Shown piece by piece: positions 30,050 to 41,305 of a stretch of 64,000 nucleotides of DNA. The translations under genes and the position numbers were made by a program. This DNA comes from Odiellus spinosus (taxonomy: Eukaryota > Arthropoda > Arachnida > Opiliones > Phalangiidae), in NCBI GenBank assembly GCA_963920705.1, contig OY987225.1:33953458-34017457 (forward strand), written 5' to 3'. Every line of letters begins with the position of its first letter. Position 1 is the first letter of the stretch. Under the pieces are notes generated by a model. It worked only from the letters and a program-made list of their open reading frames with translations, had not been told where the DNA came from and did no database searches.

Positions 30050-31090
30050 TTTTTAAGTATTTGGTCATTTAATTAGTTGGGTAATATAATAATTAATAAT
30101 TTAATAATTAGTAAATTATAAATGGGATTTTTTTATTTGAGCTGAAACGCTAAAATTCCGGAACTTTGGTGAATTAGCTCATCACTAATTAAAGGCTTAT
30201 CTGATTACGTTATCAATTAAACCTTTTTATTGTGAAATTGTGAAATATTTCGCGATAAAATTTTAAAACTAAGTCAAAACTCGAGGAAGCTTTTCTACTT
30301 CAATTAATCTGTTAATTCCCCGTTTATGGCTTTTCAAAGTAACTCATTTGCATAAATTATTCGTGTAATTTAAATCATTCAGGGTAGTGGCTATTTTAGC
30401 CTTAAGTCCGTCTAGTTTTTGACCTTGGGTTCCAAATTTTACTTCTTTTTAGGCAGGTACCCATTTTAGATCTAATAAGTGTAGGCTTCGTTCGAGCAAA
30501 GGGTTATAATTATTCATATTCGATTCGATTTTTTCTTTATTCAATTTTTAACTATAATCTTAGACAAAAGTGTAACCACCTCCGTAAATGTTTAAACTTA
30601 AAGTAGTTCACCTTATGGTGTGGGCAGTTATCGTGGGCACATGTTTTTTAAGTTTTTTTCCAAGATAAAATATTCCTATATTACTCAAAACCATTTTTTA
30701 AGACTTATAATATACCCCTTTTATGACACAAAAGGTCGAACTTCAATCATAATTTAAATTGGTTTTAAGCCAAGCTATTTACTTTAAATCATGGCGAAAT
30801 TTTCCTATAAAATTGTAATAGCTTAGAGACCCTTAAAGCTGTATTTATTTCTTAAAGGGCTAATGAAGATGAACGTATTACTTACAATCAATTTTAAGCG
30901 TTAAATATACCTAAATACGTTAAAACTCACCAAATTTTAGCTTTAAATTTACAGTTAATGAAGTTACGTTTTGAACAACCTAAGCCTAACTGCATTTTCA
31001 AGCTCCTAAAATTTTTAAAAGAAAAACAATTGCTAATCAATGAGCATTTTTAAGACGATTCAGATTTACATTAGATATTTACCATATATA
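30050..31090. other. no gene seen
   Basis: AT-rich, no coding exon recognised. If the first exon of the myosin gene lies upstream, this and the following sequence to 41272 is its first intron. Confidence 0.4.
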
Positions 31091-31091
31091 T

Positions 31092-31327
31092 ATATATGAA
31101 AAATGAACTAGATCCACAATTCTTTTTAATATCGATGTAATAGCTTTTTTTCCTAGCCTTTAACTGTACAAAATTTCACGCGCCAGAAGGGGACATCCCC
31201 CTGTGGCGCGTGAAATTTGTACAGTCAAAGGCGAGCATAATTAGCGCGCGAAAATATTCTCTATTCTTGACATTTTTGGCGCGTGACTTTATGGTAGGGT
31301 TGTGGATCTAGTTCATTTTTCATATAT
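31092..31327. mobile_element. nested foldback element, 236 bp
   Basis: Outer arms ATATATGAAAAATGAACTAG (31092) and its complement ending at 31327 match over 28 bp. Inside, CTGTACAAAATTTCACGCGC (31164) pairs with the segment 31204-31224 across a GGGGACATCCCC loop. TATA-rich flanks hide any target duplication. Noncoding. Confidence 0.65.
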
Positions 31328-32289
31328 CTATGATGTTTACTAGCCTGAATATGGAGTTAGGCTTAGCTATCTTATATCATTACTTTGTTAATTAACAAAG
31401 TTTGGTGTGTTTTAATAATATTTAACGCGTACTTTTACGCTTCTAATTGGGTGGTGCTATTATTTGTGGAGAAACTAGGATACTTTTTTGTAGAAAAAGA
31501 TCCAATATGATTGTCAGCTTCGAGGTTATGACGTCACAATGACTTTACAGAAATTAAGAAAATTATTAAAATATTTTTAGCTTCATTATCCCTTTAAGAG
31601 ATTGGGCATAGTCCATACATTCGTTTCAATCTTAGAAAGGATTAAAATTCTCTTAATGAAAACGCAATTTCTAATTGAAATTAACTTTCTTAAAATATTA
31701 ATTATTTAATTATTTAATCAGAGAAAAAAATATCAGTATATATTGCGCCATTAGTAATTCGCAGGGAAAGTTTTTGCTATATTGTAGACGTACCTTTATT
31801 ACAACTACACCGTAACCAGATAATACCATTGAAAAATGTAGATGATAATTTGGCACCATTTTTATCACCTGATATATAATATTTATTCCAATATGAATTG
31901 TTAGATTATTTCGTCAATCTAAATTACAAATTACTTAGAATCATGATGGAATGTATTTCGTAATCGTAGAGCTACTATCTGTAGGCCAAAAAATTAAAAC
32001 TACCGAAGAATTTTCGATTATCCTAGATAACGCTTAGTTAAACCCGATTAGAAATTGCCTTTTTGTTCAGAATTCGTAAAGATTAAATAAGTTATTACAA
32101 AAATGGTGAAATATTCGTTTAAATTATGTTTAAAATCGTCTTAACCTTTCGACCAAGAAATTTGAAATACCGTGAAATGGATATCTTTTGAGACCAATTT
32201 TAAATTCTCCTCCCCCCCCCCCCATTTCCTCCTGTATTAGAATTTTAAAGGGAAGATGAACCTATTTTAAATTATCATCAAATAATAAT

Positions 32290-32480
32290 TCTTTCCCTGT
32301 TGGTTCCATGCATTACTTTCATTGTATGGTTGCCAGGAGTTTGTGAGCCCGGTTCTGAACAGATCAGTTTCAAAACTGAACTGTTAGCTATTATATCTGC
32401 TTCAGTTTAAGCTCACAAAAATTTGGCAACCCTGTGTGAACTGAATTTACCCCCTTTAGTGAAAACTATGTTTTATGAGA
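32290..32480 (-). mobile_element. dispersed element, truncated copy
   Basis: Reads on the minus strand CATAGTTTTCACTAAAGGGG, then GTTGCCA, and GATCAGTTTCAAAACTGAAC further on. The same landmarks occur in order at 35873-36081. The distal end is degraded. Confidence 0.5.
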
Positions 32481-32659
32481 AAAATTTGCTCCAAAAACTG
32501 GTAAATGTCAAATAATTTGAAAATGGCTTCATAAGGTCAGGGAAATTATTATTTTAGTGAAGTTTATCATTGTCATGGTCAGAAAATTATCAAAAATAGT
32601 CAAAATAATTATAATTAAAAGGTGTTGAGTTAATTTTAACTCTACTTTAAAGCCTAATT

Positions 32660-33150
32660 TACCAATATTAGTAATTATTTTTAATCTAATTAATAATTTA
32701 CTATAGTTTTTAACTTTCAGTTAAAGTTAAATTTAATTTTAATTACTGAGTAAATTTTGGATTTAAAAAAAAATCCAAATTAAAATAAAATTTTAAATTA
32801 TTTCACTATTCCTTTAAAATCTAAAATTCAACTAACTGTCTTTAATCTAATTATTAATTACTATAGTTTTTAACTTTCACTTAAAGTTAAATTTAATTTT
32901 AATTAAATTACGAAGTAAATATTGGATTTAACAAAATCCAAAAATAATAAAATTTTAAATTATTTCACTATTCCTTTAAAATCTAAATTTCAACTAATTG
33001 TCTTTAATCTAATTATTAATTACTATAGTTTTTAACTTTCACTTAAAGTTAAATTTAATTTTAATTAAATTACGAAGTAAATATTGGATTTAAAAAAATC
33101 CAAAAATAATTAAATTTTAAATAATTTCACTGTTCCTTTAAAATCTAAAT
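32660..33150. repeat. three ~161-bp tandem units
   Basis: CTATAGTTTTTAACTTTCA recurs at 32701, 32861 and 33023. Each unit ends ATTTCACTATTCCTTTAAAA or a close variant. Very AT-rich, noncoding. Confidence 0.8.
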
Positions 33151-33923
33151 TTCAACGTCGGTTAACCATGTGTCACGGTAGTTTAATTAATCATCATCTT
33201 CAAATAGAGTTCCCCCTTAAATTACGGATGTATACTTCCAATAATAAACTCTAGATTACCTTTAACGGTAATTTGTTTAAACTTTTAACTACTCGAAAAC
33301 AGGGATAGAAATTTTACGTAAAATTTTAAGTGCGGAATAGAAAAAGTTTTTAACTTTCAGTTTAATCGGATATACAATTTTAGAAGTCATTCGAAATATT
33401 CAGATTAAACGGGTTTTTCTATTGAAAAAAAGGTATTTTTAAAGGTTGTAAATACGTGTAATTTTAAACAGGCTTTTGTAATCTTAAAAGTCCTGGCAAA
33501 AGTAGTTATTTTATTGGATATTTTTCTTCTGATAAGATTCTCCAATAGGAAATTTTTACTTTTTTATCTTTAAAGTTTTTTATTTGAAAATTCCTCGGAT
33601 GGTTGAGTTTTAACTTAAAAAGGCGTATTTTTAGTATTATATCGTTTTATTAGTCGAACAAGTGAAGGAATGAAAAATATAAATGAAATATTTAGCGTTC
33701 TGAATAGCGTTCCTCCGAATATTTATTGGTAGACTCTATTATGTAACATTGAATATGATTTGGATGAATTATAATTAATATAAATCAACTTGAAGATTTT
33801 TGAGAATTTATTTTTCGATGTTATGGTGTTATTATGATATAATAAGGTAGTTAAACTCTGGTAATCTGTTGGTCAGTTTACAAATAGCCGCCTTGGAATA
33901 GATTTTATATCTATTAGTATAAA

Positions 33924-34254
33924 CAGAAGCCGATGAAACCCTCCTTTGAAGTCTATTACTCCCGGGTCTTGTCTGTATGGGTTAGTTTCAAAAAGCGCGA
34001 TTCTTACGCCTCCTAACGGTAGATATTTTCGGAGCGGGAGTTCGTCCAGAGAATATCTCTAGCAGCCTCGGAGTTCGTCAAAAAAACGTCGTCGTTTGTG
34101 TAGAGAGAGAATTTCCAATTTTCCGTAGACAGGGGGGGGTATGAAGTAGGACCCCTCCGATCTCCTAAAATTGGGAATTGTATCCATACTGAGAGGAGCG
34201 CTATATCGAACATTAGAGTAAGTAGACTTCAAAGGAGGGTTTCATCGGCTTCTG
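33924..34254. mobile_element. 331-bp foldback MITE, family 2 copy 1
   Basis: Ends CAGAAGCCGATGAAACCC and its inverse; arms continue through TCCTTTGAAGTCTA. Flanked by GTATAAA at 33917-33923 and 34255-34261, a perfect 7-bp duplication. Interior matches 35276-35612. No coding capacity. Confidence 0.87.
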
Positions 34255-34614
34255 GTATAAAGCAAATTATTTGTTCAACTTCAAAGACATTTCTCGGATA
34301 AAATATTATAATTAGATTTTTAGTTTTTGGTTAATATGTCGTATATTTTAATTAACGACTGATTGGATTTGGTTTATTTGTTTTGTTAATCTTATTATCT
34401 TGGAAGTTTCATTTTGTAATCTGAAATGTCACTGATAAAACTCCAAATTGAATCAGCGTCCTTAAAAAGTAGGCTTAACTCTCTGATTAGTTCAGTTAGA
34501 GATAGACTATAACTTATTTTTAAACAATACAATTTCAATCAAGTTTACCCTTGATATTAAGTTTGAAATGTCAAATATCTGGCTGATAGTCTAATCTAGT
34601 AAATTAGTCTTAAA

Positions 34615-34687
34615 CAGGGTTCGTACACGACTTGGAAAACCTAGAAAAGTCAGGGAAATTAACTTCCAAAATTTTGTACGAACCCTG
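34615..34687. mobile_element. minimal CAGGGTT element, 73 bp
   Basis: CAGGGTTCGTACA and TGTACGAACCCTG are inverted ends around a single GTCAGGGAAATTAA segment. Flanked by TTAAA at 34610-34614 and 34688-34692. It looks like the basic unit of the family whose larger copies hold TCAGGGAA arrays. Confidence 0.8.
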
Positions 34688-35275
34688 TTAAAACCTTATT
34701 TATTTTTAATCAATACTTAATATTAAGTTTGAAATGTCAGAAATGTGACTGATAGTTTAATCTAATAAGTATAAAACGTGGGAAAAATCAGGTAAATTGC
34801 TTTAAAAAATGAATTCCAACCATTTTATTATTAATTTAAGCTTTTAACTAAATTTGCCAATGTTGTTCTTAACCCGTTTGTCCATTTACGCGATTTTCAA
34901 TTGTTTCTTTAGACGTATCTTAACAATATATAGTAATTTTAATTTATTAGCCATAGACGATGGAGCGAGGGTTGACCCAAAAGTGTTAACAATGTCCTCA
35001 ATGTCCTCTTCAACGCGATCTCTAATTACGATAACGAATCCGGATTGCCTGCCTTAAATAAAAATGATAGAATGAGTTTACCCCCCCTAATATCCCCTCC
35101 CCTCCTGATTTATCGATGATTATTTCCATAGCTTCTTCACGGATCGTCCGCGAAGGCGGAAGGAACCATCCTAAGATCCTAATATATATTAATATACAGA
35201 GAAATATAACTTAAAGGGACAATGACACGATATTCGAAATTATTTCGAAAAATATATTGACCATTATGATTATAA

Positions 35276-35612
35276 CAGAAGCCGATGAAACCCTCCTTTG
35301 AAGTCTATTACTCCCTGGTCTTGTCTACCCCTCTCTGTATGGGTTAGTTTCAAAAAGCGCGATTCGTACGCCTCCTAACGGTAGATATTTTCGGAGCGGG
35401 AGTTCGTAGAGCGAATATCTCTAGCAGCCTCGGAGTTCGTCAAAAAAACGTCGTCGTTTGTGGAGAGAGAGAATTTGCAATTTTCCGTAGACAGGGGGTA
35501 TGAAGTAGGACCCCTCCGATCTCGTAAAATTGTGAATTTTACCCATACAGAGAGGAGCGCTATATCGAACATTAGAGTAGTAGACTTCAAAGGAGGGTTT
35601 CATCTACTTCTG
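35276..35612. mobile_element. 337-bp foldback MITE, family 2 copy 2
   Basis: Same interior as 33924-34254. The left end is CAGAAGCCGATGAAACCC; the right end has drifted to CATCTACTTCTG. Flanked by ATTATAA (35269-35275 and 35613-35619), again 7 bp. Confidence 0.86.
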
Positions 35613-35872
35613 ATTATAATAATTGATAACCTATTCTTTTTTCTTTATTTTAATGATTTATTAGCTATGAAATGGCTCCTAAATTAACTGAAAAATTAAG
35701 GTTTGATAGAAATATCGAGCTTTTTCATGAGCTCCAAAAATAACTTGAGTCGAAAATTTAGGCTTAGCTAATTTAGTTCCCAACTCTGATAACTAAACTA
35801 TAAATTATCACGAAACCTTTACGGAGTTTTATTTTTTTACGTAAATTTTAAGTTAAAATTTATAATTAACTA

Positions 35873-36081
35873 TATACATAGTTTTCACTAAAGGGGGTAA
35901 ATGGTGTTCCCCCAGTGTTGCCAACCATTTGTCAGTGCAAATTGAAGCGGAGAGAAAGGCTAGTAGTTCAATTTTGAAACTGATCTGTTTTTAACAAGCT
36001 CCTGGCAACCCTGCATTGAAAGTAAAGCTGGGAAAGAGGGGTAGAATTTTCGTTTGCCCCTTTTATCGAAAACTATGTATA
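35873..36081. mobile_element. dispersed foldback element, full copy
   Basis: Left end TATACATAGTTTTCACTAAA followed by GGGGG; right end CCCCTTTTATCGAAAACTATGTATA. The ends are imperfect inverted repeats and the interior is shared with 32290-32480 in opposite orientation. Confidence 0.55.
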
Positions 36082-36719
36082 GTATTCCTTTAACCTAATT
36101 TTGCGTGTCATTATCTCTTTATGGATTGATCGAATAGATCCGATATTAAAATTAAAGAATACTTCCTAATGATGGAAAGAAGATTCCCCCTGTTTTCGGT
36201 GTTGAACTTGCCAAACCAGTTTGGTCTTGGAATATTATTTATTCGCTCGGAGAAATATTGTGAATCTTCATTCTGGGATCCCAAAGTGGACTAATAATAA
36301 CTTGAATATGTATTTTTTTCCTATTCTTGTTTTGGGGCGACATAAGAAGTTTTTTTTTATTTTATTTATTCCCCTTTTGTTTTTTTCTTTATGGTCTAAT
36401 AAATAAGGGAACCGCTTTTCATAGAAATCTAGGTCATTTTATAGAATGATAATATTCGTAGAGACACGCTTAATATAATAATCGGTCATAGTTCGTTTCG
36501 TAGAAAAAATATTAAAACTCAAATAGAAATAGAAAACTCTAAAAATGGTTGGAAAAGTATTGAAAGTTTTAAATGTATGTTAGTTTTATTTTCATCTTAA
36601 AATTGTATTGTTACCAAGTCCCAGCCATTACTTTAATTAATCGAATTATTTTTTAAAGGGAAAGTGAAAAGGAAAATTTAGTGTTTTAGTTCAGTGATTA
36701 AGATTATGATATTTTAATT

Positions 36720-37668
36720 TTTATATTGCTTAAGTTTAATTATGATTTTTATTAGTATAAAGCTTAAGTAAAATTATGATATTTTAACTATATTTTAATT
36801 AGTACAGTCCTTATTAAGTAAAATTATCATAATTAATTAGCTTATTAAGTAAAATTATGATAATTAGTATATTAAGTAAAACTATATTTTAATTATCATA
36901 ATAAATGAAATTATATTTTAATTATCATAATAAATAAAATTATATTTTAATTATCATATTAACTAAAATTATATTTTAATTATCATATTAACTAAAATTA
37001 TATTTTATCATATTAACTAAAATTATGATAGTTTAATTAACATATTAACTAAAATTATGATAGTTTAATTAACATATTAACTAAAATTATGATAGTTTAA
37101 TTAACATTTTAACCAAAATTATGATAGTTTAATTAACATATTAACCAAAATTATGATAGTTTAATTAACATTTTAACCAAAATTATGATAGTTTAATTAA
37201 CATATTAACCAAAATTATGATAGTTTAATTAACATATTAACTAAAATTATGATAATTTAATTAACATATTAACTAAAATTATGATAGTTTAATTATCATA
37301 TTAACTAACATTATGATAATTTAATTAACATATTAACTAACATTATGATAGTTTAATTATCATATTAACTAACATTATGATAGTTTAGTTATCATATTAA
37401 CTAAAATTATGATAGTTTAATTAACATATTAACTAAAATTATGATAGTTTAATTAACATATTAACTAAAATTATGATAATTTAATTAACATATTAACTAA
37501 AATTATGATATTTTAATTATCATATTAACTAAAATTATGATATTTTAATTATCATATTAACTAAAATTATGATAGTTTAATTAACATATTAACTAAAATT
37601 ATGATAGTTTAATTAACATATTAACTAAAATTATGATAGTTTAATTAACATATTATGTAAAATAGGGA
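36720..37668. repeat. ~32-bp AT minisatellite, ~25-30 units
   Basis: Unit ATTAACTAAAATTATGATAG then TTTAATTAACAT, nearly pure A+T, increasingly regular from about 36960. Variants swap AACA/ATCA and GATAG/GATAA. Noncoding. Confidence 0.9.
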
Positions 37669-38126
37669 TATTATAATTAGTTTAATTAAACTTGAAATAT
37701 AACGTAATCTTCAGATTATTAAAAGTTTACTTTGCTACTATAAATATTAAAACTTAGATAAGATAAACCCTTATCTTTAAGATAAAATAACTGTGTCGAG
37801 ACGAAAGTCTCTATGTAAGTCCCACGTAATCAAACGCCCAAAGGTTATGGTATAGCAATCTTACAAACTGATTTTTTCGAACTTCGAATCTCACATTGAA
37901 CTCCAACGTGGAATAATTACGGTATTATGCAAATTTTCTTCAATTGTTTTTTTTTATAGCTACGTTCCATTAAAACCCAATCATTTTAATTTTAATTAAA
38001 CAAGAATATTTAAACTAATATTTAATTACAAAATAATCTCGCAACTTAATATTATTTTAAATTATTAATTTATAGTTAATCGTAATTTAATTCAAAGTGG
38101 TTGAAATTGAAAAAGTTGAGAACCAT

Positions 38127-38414
38127 AATAGTCCTGGTCGATTTCCAAAACCGGAAGTCTAGAGAACCTCGCGAAAATTTTGGCGGGGAAAACTTTTTGT
38201 CACGTGATCGTCCGCCATCTTTTTGTAGTGTGAAAATAGCTACAGACTAACCAACGCCTCCTATACTTTATCATATAGGAAGCGTTGGACTAACAACTTG
38301 AATTTGGTTTGTGGGAAATAAAATTAGAAATAGTCTGGCAACCTGTTACTACAAAAAGATGGCGGCGCGGCTATGAGACAAGGGCCCATTTCCGGCAAAT
38401 CGACCAGGACTATT
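38127..38414. mobile_element. triple-nested foldback element, 288 bp
   Basis: Outer arms AATAGTCCTGGTCGATTT / AAATCGACCAGGACTATT; middle arms CGCCATCTTTTTGTAGT near 38212 / ACTACAAAAAGATGGCG near 38348; central arms CCAACGCCTCCTATA / TATAGGAAGCGTTGG near 38238-38290. No clear target duplication. Confidence 0.7.
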
Positions 38415-38802
38415 CAAATTCTAGAAGCTTCGTCGAGTTTTCCTAAATACCAAATAGTTACAAATTTATACATTACTGTACAAAAACAAGTTTAATTCAT
38501 GGTCTTCAAAAATTATGCGTATATGTTTTTATTTGAATAAGTACACTCTTTCAATGAATAGGAATAATATTAATATTCTGGCTTAGCAAGTTTATAATAA
38601 TATGAATTACGCAAAAATATTCGGAAAATTCTTTTTGGGGAACCTACTTTTCCCGTTACCTTGGCCCATTTTACATTGTTTTCATAAAAAAATTATAAAT
38701 TTATGTGGTGAATTCTATATTTCCCATTTTCCGTGTTGTATGGTTAAAGTGACGCCATCACCATTATTTTAGAACTTTTATGAATTGTTTTTAATGAAAA
38801 TA

Positions 38803-39452
38803 CAGCGTTAATCTCTGCCCCAAGAAGTCAGGGAATTTGAAAATTGACCCAAAAGGTCGGGGAAATGTCGGAGAATTTTAAAATTCCTTCAAAAGGTCAG
38901 GGAATAGTCAGGGAATTTTAAAATTCCTTCAAAAGGTCAGGGAATAGTCAGGGAATTTGAAAATTGACCCAAAAGGTCAGGGAAAAGTCAGGGAATTTGA
39001 ACATTGACCGAAAAGGTCAGGGAAAAGTCAGGGAATTTGAAAATTCGCCCAAATGGTCAGGGAAAAGTCAGGGAATTTGAAAATTCGCCCAAATGGTCAG
39101 GAAAAAGTCAGGGAATTTGACAAGGAGCTCAAATGGTATGAGAAATTAAATATTTTGGAACGTGTCAAGGAACTGTTTATGATTTTTTGACCAACTAATT
39201 GTAACGTAATTATTATAAACTGAAAATAATTGCCTAAAGTTTAAATTGTGTTTCTCATATTCTGAGTAAACTATCAGCTGACCCTGATTGATAAAATATC
39301 TCAAATAAAAAGTGGGAATTGCCAGGAGCAGAGCTGGTAAAAATAATTTCATGAAAAATAATTCAAATTGGTCAGGGAAATTATTTAGAGATGATCAGGG
39401 AAAACCTGGAAAAGTCAGGGAAATTAATTTCTAAATTTTTGTATGAACCCTG
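38803..39452. mobile_element. CAGGGTT-type element with ~40-bp TCAGGGAA array
   Basis: CAGCGTT at the left and AACCCTG at the right resemble the family ends. 38826-39130 is an array of about eight ~40-bp units (GTCAGGGAATTTGAAAATTG, then ACCCAAAAG). No matching target duplication, so the borders are uncertain. Confidence 0.5.
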
Positions 39453-40750
39453 ACCCAAATTTCATTGGATTTTCAAATTCTATGATATATTCCCACTTTA
39501 AGATTCAAATTATAATGCAATCTAACTTAATACCTTTGATAAAGCTGGCCGTATCTTTAAAATTAACCCATTTTTGAATTTGAAAAAATTGGGTATATGA
39601 AGAAAAATTGCTAGTTATAATAAATTGATAGTTACAGCACGTACAAATCTTAGAAAAACATATTCTACCTTTATTTTTAATCTCTTAGAGATGTAGATAG
39701 AATTTAGCTTTACACGCGTTAACTTTTGAAACTGATTTAGAAGATATTCAAGTTTGAAACCTTTCTAAACGAGTCCTGAACTATTTCTTTTCCTATTCGT
39801 ATTTAAATTACGTATCCATCCGCCTTAGTTATTGCTATTACGCCAACTGATTCTGTCAAATAGTATATATATTTATCCATTTTAAATATCTTGCAAAACT
39901 GGCTTCTTTGTTCATGGAGCGAGGCTTAATACGTTAGGCCATAAAATAGTGGTTAGAAATACGCCTTCCTTAAGCCTTTCCTTACAATAATCGTTTATGA
40001 TTGGATAAACTCGCCACAAGCGGGCATTGTTCTCTAATTGAGTTGGTGTTAAAAAACGCGTACCTCCTACTTTTTTCGGACTTTGGCCGTTTCTTCTCCT
40101 TCAATAAATGTTTCCTGGTAAGCCGTGAAATGGGAGGTTCCTTTTGAAGCGCGCAAACCAAGAAGGGTCAACGTGTTTTGAGTTATTACATATAATCGTT
40201 ATAATTATACTTAACCCTAACTGGCTAAGTCGTGAAGTTTATTTTTTTTTACGCAAGGCTGCTTTAGAATGTAATATGCCATAAAACTTGAGACAATTAA
40301 GATTGTAAAAAAATAAGTTTAGATCTTATTTTACTTAGGACAAATCGGGTCGTAACTATGGCAACCAAATGTTTTTTTGTTTTTGTGGACACTAATGACA
40401 GCAACGTCAATTCAAAGAGCCAATAAGATATATTGTTTTGATACCCAATCAGTACTGACTTCAAAACACACGTGGTGACCATCGTAATTTAATTTTTTTA
40501 GATTTTATAATCACATTAATAAATTTAATATTAATTATAATCTTTAGCTTCACAAATTCTTGTTAACGTTATAACTTATCTTCTATTATAAACTTATGTT
40601 TATACTAATTTATTTGATGTTAATATTAACAAATTTAATATTAATTATAATCTTTAGTTTCGCAAATTATTTATACTAATTCATTTGATGTTAATTAACA
40701 AATTTTAATTTAATCAGTATTAATTGTCACGGTTCTTACAACCATTGAAA

Positions 40751-41088
40751 TCAGGGAAAAGTCAAAAACTCAAGGAAATATCAGGGAAAGTCAAAAACTC
40801 AAGGAAATATCAGGGAAAAGTCAAAAACTCAAGGAAATATCAGGGAAAAGTCAAAAACTCAAGGAAATATCAGGGAAAAGTCAAAAACTCGAGGAAATAT
40901 CAGGGAAAAGTCAAAAACTCGAGGAAATATCAGGGAAAAGTCAAAAACTCGAGGAAATATCAGGGAAAAGTCAAAAACTCAAGGAAATATCAGGGAAAAG
41001 TCAAAAACTCAAGGAAATATCAGGGAAAGTCAAAAACTCAAGGAAATATCAGGGAAAAGTCAAAAACTCAAGGAAATATCAGGAAAAA
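40751..41088. repeat. 30-bp minisatellite, ~12 units
   Basis: TCAGGGAAAAGTCAAAAACT followed by CAAGGAAATA, period 30, with rare 1-bp deletions. Since 30 is a multiple of three it is open in one frame as a ten-residue repeat, but there is no ATG and I treat it as noncoding. A CACGGTTCTTAC-like left end at 40728 hints that it belongs to the CAGGGTT family. Confidence 0.9.
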
Positions 41089-41305
41089 GCTTAATTGTCA
41101 GTTATAAAAAACGAATATCACTTAAAATTATTGCAAACCAAGGCCCGATTTTATAGGAAATGAAAACTTAGCTCTAATTAATGTTTAAAAATGATTTCAA
41201 TACCTATTTAATAATTTAAATTCATACAAATTGATAAAATTAATCTAACACTTTTTTAATTTTTAATTTCAGATTTAAAAGCCGATTAGAAGCCTATTTT
41301 TAATC

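Noticed and set aside
40724-41107. 127-codon ORF of ten-residue repeats
   Set aside because: It is a 30-bp minisatellite open only because the period is a multiple of three; no ATG start and no splice context.
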